A stretch of 64,000 nt of DNA. Source: Porogramme epimiltina (Eukaryota; Basidiomycota; Agaricomycetes; Polyporales; Polyporaceae). Position numbers and translations under genes: made by a program. Shown here one piece after another: positions 58,960-64,000 of the stretch. The notes under the pieces were generated by a model. That model was not told where the DNA came from. It worked only from the letters and a program-made list of their open reading frames with translations, and made no database searches. How positions within the stretch are numbered: the stretch's first letter is position 1; each line of letters begins with the position of its first letter. The DNA lies in assembly GCA_900155495.1 (NCBI GenBank), contig FTLJ01000653.1:1-64000 (forward strand), in the 5' to 3' direction.

Positions 58960-60435
58960 GGCATAGTTCGTGACTCAAGTTCCACTGATGCTCCTTCGGT
59001 CAGTCCTGATCTGCAACAGTGCACCGCACCTGCACTAACCGGCATCTTCATTTTTTCCAGGTTACTCGATACTCTCACTAGATGTACTGCATGCACCCCG
59101 CCCGGTACCATGAATCGCCATCCCTACGCAGTACCTACACAACCGCGGGAGCGAGGCCGAGAAGATGTGTGGATTGTGTGATTAGATACCTATATTATAC
59201 GGCTTACACCATCTCCTTCAACCACAATCGTTGTATATACCGTCTGTTCTTCGATTTTCCCCATCTGCACCGGTGATCCCGCGTCAGCGTGCCTTGTCTA
59301 CGCGCGAAGACACGCAATCGGCAGTTCCAGCATTCGCGGAGGAGCCCCGTGGGCGTACGCTAGCATTGCCGCCGGAGAGATGCGTAGACAAAGGGCGGAG
59401 TTCAGGTACGGGCGGGGACTGGCGTACTGGAGAGGAGTGAAGACGCAGGCGAAGGAAAGTTCGAGGTAATGTAAAGACAACGGGCAACACATTCGACTCG
59501 GTGGAGGACAGCGGCCACGGCGGCGGAGACGCCGGAGACGAGCTCGTTGGGATCTCAGATCTCAGATCTGGCGTCGAGACCGCGATCGCCTCCGAGTCCC
59601 GGGCATCCCCGTCGTTGCTACCACGTGCACGTGCATGCCGGCGCCATCCGCATGTCGTTCTCGCCTTCGGCCTTCCCTTCCTCGCCGCCGTCAGCCCTTG
59701 GTCCAAGACGCCCCCCAGTCGTACGCGCTCGTCCACATTGAGAAGCCGACCAGGAAGGGGACTCTAACGCCCTGGCCACCCCTCTTCACATCTGCCCGTG
59801 TCGTTTGCCACTGACCCCCTGTCCTAAAAGCTGTCTAGAACTAGTCTCCGGATTGAATGCTTCCCTACGCTGCGTGTCATTTGATCTACCTGTAGTAATG
59901 CCGATGCGTTTTAAAGTCGCCACGCGGTCCGCGGTGTGCCATTAAGACCCGCCCAGATGCACACCAGACCGACTAACCTAACCGCTCCAAACGCGTCAGT
60001 CGGAACCACACAGAGACGTAAGCGCCTTCTGTCTGTCAGTGCCTCCTCCTGCGGAACCGTGCTATATCGACCCTGGAAAAGTACTCCTGAAAGTGCGCAT
60101 CCTGTCATATCAATGCCGAGAGTCGGGCCAGTGCGTCTGCAGGAGTGATAGGCTCGCTCCCTTTAGGCGGCGCGGGGAACCGAGCTTATCTAAATTAAGT
60201 TCAAGCAGTATTGGGCCGCAGTGACCGACATGGCGCTTTTGCGCCTCGTGCCGTCCACAATGCGTCCGCCCGCCCGCTGTGCGCTTGAGTCACCTATCTA
60301 AGTACTAGAGCGACAACATTTAGTTCATCTCTATACCAGGACACCCCCGTCGAACTGACTTTGTCTCGACACCCGTCGCGTTCTCTACACCCACGCCTAT
60401 ACCCGTCCCTACGATAGACTTATTGCATTGTACCA
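58960..60435. other. A8-A9 spacer
   Basis: No gene found. 59280-59560 carries sequence related to spacer S4. 59850-60435 is a class A 5' flank. An ATCTCAGATCTCAGATCT short direct repeat lies at about 59550-59567. Open frames of 60-150 codons on both strands are not conserved with the other spacers. Confidence 0.45.
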
Positions 60436-60507
60436 GTGAGCTGGAGTAACCCTCTCCATCAATGCGCTCACTAAATGCTTCCACGTACAGAGCCGCCACA
60501 ATCATCG

Positions 60508-62934
60508 ATGTGGGTCCTCAGCACCAGTCGCGCTGAGCTCCATTACTTCACCGACTCGGCCGCGATCCGCGAAGGATATGCTATCCTGTCCCACACCTGG
60601 ACCCAGCATCCAGCCGGCGAGCAGACCTTCCAGGACATCGAGGATATCATCAAGAAATGCAAGAACAATGGAAGAAACCCACGTGACCGCGTTTGCAAGA
60701 AGATACGCCGGTGTTGTGAGATTGCGGAGAGAGACGGATACTCTTGGATCTGGATTGACTCGTGCTGTATTGACAAGACGAGCAGTACGGAGTTGTCTGA
60801 GGCGATCAACTCGATGTTCAACTGGTACGCCCTTGCCGAAGTCTGCTACGTCTATCTGGAGGATGTCCCCTACGCCGATGATCCGTATGCCGAGGAGTCG
60901 AAGTTCCAGAAGGCGCGATGGCATTCACGGGGTTGGACGCTACAAGAGCTCCTCGCACCCGCATTTGTTATCTTCTTCTCGAAGGAGTGGAAGAACATGG
61001 GCACCAAGTATGACCTCCGGGATCCTCTTTCAGATTGCACAGGGATCGACATACAGTACCTCACGCGCGAGTGGGATTTCCGAGTTGACGTCTCCATCGC
61101 AAAACGGATGGCCTGGGTGTCAAAGCGCAAGACGACACGGCTAGAGGACGAGGCGTACTGTCTCCTTGGACTATTTGACATTAACATGCCAACAATGTAT
61201 GGGGAGGGGCGGAATGCGTTTCAGCGGCTACAAGCAGAGTTGGCAAAACGGAGTACGGACGCGTCGCTGTTCACTTGGGGCCCCTGCCACTTCTCTAGTT
61301 ACGACGAGTGGGAACAAGGACCTGAATCGGAAATCCAGGCTAATCACCCAGACGAGCCGTACATGTTTATATTTGCTCCTTCGCCGAGGCTATTCGTCGA
61401 ATGGCTGTATGCGTGGTCTCCCCCGTACACAGACTCCCCAGGATGGCCCCTGCCATTGTCAAATTCACTCCCTCAATATCAGAAGGTATGTGTAGTGCGC
61501 TCTATGTGTAATGCGCTCTTGCCTCATATTTAAATGCTCTGCAATCTTCAGGATAGTCCACTTGGTCCAGTCCACGTCGAGGTCCATTCCTTTCAGGTTA
61601 CACCGTATGGCATGAAATGTCGCCTTCCAGTTGCCGAAGTCGACGGGGTAACTATTGCCATCCTTCCCTGCCAGATGGATGATGAATACCTTGGACTCCT
61701 CCTTCATCAACCACCCAGCGAGGAGACTCATATCCCATCCCGGCAGCTCTACTACATCTCGTGGACATTTCGTGAACCACAGGTATCCGAGTATCTAATC
61801 TTAAGGCAAGCCTGCCTCGGTGGCGACTTGAACAACCTACGATTCCGTGGAAAGCCCGTCAACCCTACATGGTGTGACATTTACATTGCCATACACCCCG
61901 CCACTATTGGACGAAGAGATGGGGCCCATCTCTTGCAACACTTCGTTCCCGACGTGGCTCCCTCGCCATTCCAGATTCCTCGGACACTGATGCAGACGTT
62001 GGTGGCACTCAATTTCTTCCCTGACTCCACGATGGTGCTTCAAAGCCCAGAGTCTGACGACGCTATGATCGTTTTGCTTCAGAATTCGAATTTGTTAGAG
62101 GCGGTCCACATTCACCTCGGGATGTGCACAAAAATATCGACCGAGGAGAGCCCGGCGTACCACTGGGCATGGGCGAGCCAGAATAATAGTGCAACGTGGG
62201 GAAAGCTCTCGCAGAAGTACGTGCACGACTGCGCGACAGACCACATCAGAGACTGGCCCAATGGCACGCGGGAGTTTGGAGATGTGGAGCGTACGATACG
62301 TCTCGTGTTCAAACCTTCCACGCACGCGCCAGAATGGACACTCGTGCTCAGCCTCGGCCTCTCTGGGAGAGTTTACAAAGAAATCCAGGAGAATGCAAAC
62401 GTTTACCTCCCGAGGGCTGGTTTCCCGCGCAGACGCATCAACGCTGCGGCTTTCAGGATAGGTCTTGCCATCAATCTACGAAGCTCCATGGCTACGTCTA
62501 CTTCGTCGTTCTCGAGCCGGTTTACCTCTGTTATCAAACACTCTGCCGCTGGCTTGGGGATTGGCCGTCTGAAGACAGGGAACTATTCCAGAAATACAAG
62601 TTCCGTTCACGCTCCAACACAAGGCCGTCACACTGTGTCTATACTATCTAATGCAGACAGCGCAAGCCCCAGTAAAACTCCCAGTGCACGCGTTGACGAT
62701 CTGGTCAACGTCCCCAACAACCCTCGCGAAGCTTTGGAAGAGCTGCCAATGGAAAATAACGCTCCTCGAAGTCGCGAGATACAAGAACTGAAAGAGGGGC
62801 ATGATGCACAGACACGCAAGCTGAACGAAGCACTCGCTGAGATTGTCCTCTTGAAGGCGACGTTCGCCCAGATCTCCCAGAACAACAGTATTAGAGCACC
62901 TCCAGACGATCCAGATGCACTGGAACCGCAATAG
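60508..62934 (+). CDS. HET-domain protein A9 (class A, intact)
   Basis: Exons 60508-61485 and 61552-62934 (66-nt intron, AAG|GTATGT...CTTCAG), 786 aa. It starts MWVLSTSRAELHYFTDSAAI with EGYAILSHTW in place of GGYAILSHTW. The HET tail has RMAWVSKRKTTRLEDEAYC and reads LYGEG as MYGEG. The second domain is more divergent than in other copies (HPATIGRRDGAHLLQHFVPD). The linker contains SRFTSVIKHSAAGLGIGRLK, then the class A coil SREIQELKEGHDAQTRKLNE. The ATG lies 17 bases after the leader-intron acceptor (60490). It is the last HET gene in the window and is followed by spacer S5, so the array may continue beyond 64 kb. Confidence 0.93.
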
Positions 62935-63299
62935 GGCACGAACGGGCCACCTGGCTACTAGTTCGTGACTTGGGCTCCACTGATCCTCCATTGGTCTGTA
63001 ACAGTGCAATATGTGCACGCCCGCGCTGACCGGCACCTTCACTTTTTCCAGGGTCCCCAGCAATCCGCCGAATGCGGTGCGTGCACCCGTAAACCTGAGT
63101 CTTCTGCACGGAAAGCACCCAACCACATAGGCAAGCACGAGCATATGGGAAGTCGGGGATTGTATGATAAGACACATATTTTATACAGCTCACATCATCT
63201 CCGACCATTACAAATCGTCGTACATATAGACTATTTCTCGGCTTCACCCCACTCACACCCGCGTCACCGTGCCACTGATCCGCGCGCGAAGATACCTAA

Positions 63300-64000
63300 T
63301 CGGAAACTCCAGTATGTGCTAAGGTGCGGGCTCACGACAACGCCCGTCTTGGACATGATGATCCCAGGCCCGGCATGTCACGTCTCAGCATTCACGGGGG
63401 TCAAATTGGCTCCGTGAGAGTGCTGATGAGCAAGAGAGGGAGAATGCGCCTCGGACTTCGAGGCGGGAGGAACGATTGTAACACAGTTGCTGTCATGCTC
63501 GTGGGGGTGAATATGGCGGCAGAGCCACTAGCACGCGTATAAGTGGTGAGCTTGTGCTAGGAGCCTGATGGGCGGCTCGTGAGTCTATGATGCAGTCACA
63601 GTCAGCCTCTGCCATAGTGTTGACGAGGTGAGAGACGCACCAGGGGTTCCCGCAAAAATGCCTGCATGTCCTTCGTTTCTCCCAGCTTTTCTGCCCCAGC
63701 AATCTTGTTCATGCTCGAGCGTGATCAGGGGACCCGGCGCACGCGCACGATCTACAGTAGACGACGTGTTGAGAACGGGAAGTTGAGAGACGTAGGAGAA
63801 GACATACTGAGGAAGATCATCTCCTCACAACACTGTTCGTTGCGCGACTCTCCTTCCGTCCCTCTATGCCTGCTCCTTCCAATAGTTGCCAGTGTTGATT
63901 ATAGTCCGGGTAGGGAGAGGAAGACGAGGGGACCATACTGGAGGAGGGTCGACGCAGCAGGTTAATGCAGCAAGGGTGAGGCAAGGGTGGAGGTGGGGCT
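63300..64000. repeat. Spacer repeat S5 (runs off the window)
   Basis: GGGGTCAAATTGGCTCCGTG (63397) corresponds to S1 and S4. CTACAGTAGACGACGTGTTG (63751) through CCTCTATGCCTGCTCCTTCC and CAGTGTTGATTATAGTCC matches S4 (51364-51520) closely. The TTTGTTCATGCTCGTGTCAG region of S4 (51320) also has a counterpart at 63704. It suggests another array unit to the right. Confidence 0.55.

Noticed and set aside
22153..62934. NLR-type architecture (NACHT or NB-ARC plus repeats) in the array proteins
   Set aside because: No Walker A/B-like motifs and no WD40, ankyrin or TPR repeats are seen in any of the nine proteins.

Overview
The window looks like nuclear DNA of a filamentous basidiomycete, probably an Agaricomycete. 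Introns are short (about 50-75 nt, GTRNGT...YAG), coding sequence is GC-rich, there is no operon-like packing, and HET-domain genes are expanded. Assignment below that level is a guess.

Left part (1-12.5 kb). There are three ordinary-looking genes: a very large Glu/Arg/Gln coiled-coil protein with a C-terminal WHPDRF domain (181-4803, +), a Ser/Pro-rich protein with a conserved C-terminal module (9832-11448, -), and a small spliced gene (11647-12529, -). Between and after them lie long GC-rich stretches (4.8-9.8 and 12.5-18.4 kb) in which I find no convincing gene.

Transposon junction (18.4-21.2 kb). A 37-bp inverted repeat (18475-18511 and 20811-20847) encloses a nested 981-bp element (19583-20563). 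The nested element has TAGTGATG termini, GGGC-rich subterminal repeats and a perfect 8-bp target duplication (GCGCGCGC), as expected for a non-autonomous hAT-type element. Inside it is a captured, broken, intron-containing gene fragment. Immediately to the right is the orphan last exon of a HET-array gene (B0), cut off at the element.

HET array (22.1-62.9 kb). Nine paralogous HET-domain genes all lie on the + strand, each 2.2-2.5 kb. Each has an N-terminal HET domain (exon 1, about 326 aa), a shared second domain of about 280 aa that I do not recognise, and a short C-terminal coiled coil. Two classes exist. Class A starts MWVLS, has two coding exons and one kind of C-terminal coil (A1, A3, A5, A6, A8, A9). 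Class B starts MWILS, has three coding exons and a different C-terminal module (B2, B4, B7 and relic B0). The order is B0-A1-B2-A3-B4-A5-A6-B7-A8-A9, which suggests repeated duplication of a B-A unit. A3 and A6 carry frameshifts. Residue patterns are mosaic across the two classes, suggesting gene conversion. Every gene carries a small intron in the 5' leader ending just before the start codon.

The spacers are themselves repeated (copies near 26.8-27.9, 40.2-40.8, 46.2-47.1, 50.9-51.8 and 63.3-64.0 kb). They also contain a two-TM Cys-rich gene (25.2-26.0 kb, -), a pol III-like tRNA-related element (28.4 kb) and a broken fragment of an unrelated gene resembling the N-terminus of an EDC4-type decapping scaffold (41.0-42.1 kb).

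Inferred role: HET domains execute regulated cell death in fungal non-self recognition. A tandem, recombining, partly pseudogenised HET array is what an allorecognition or innate-immunity locus would look like, but nothing in the sequence proves function.
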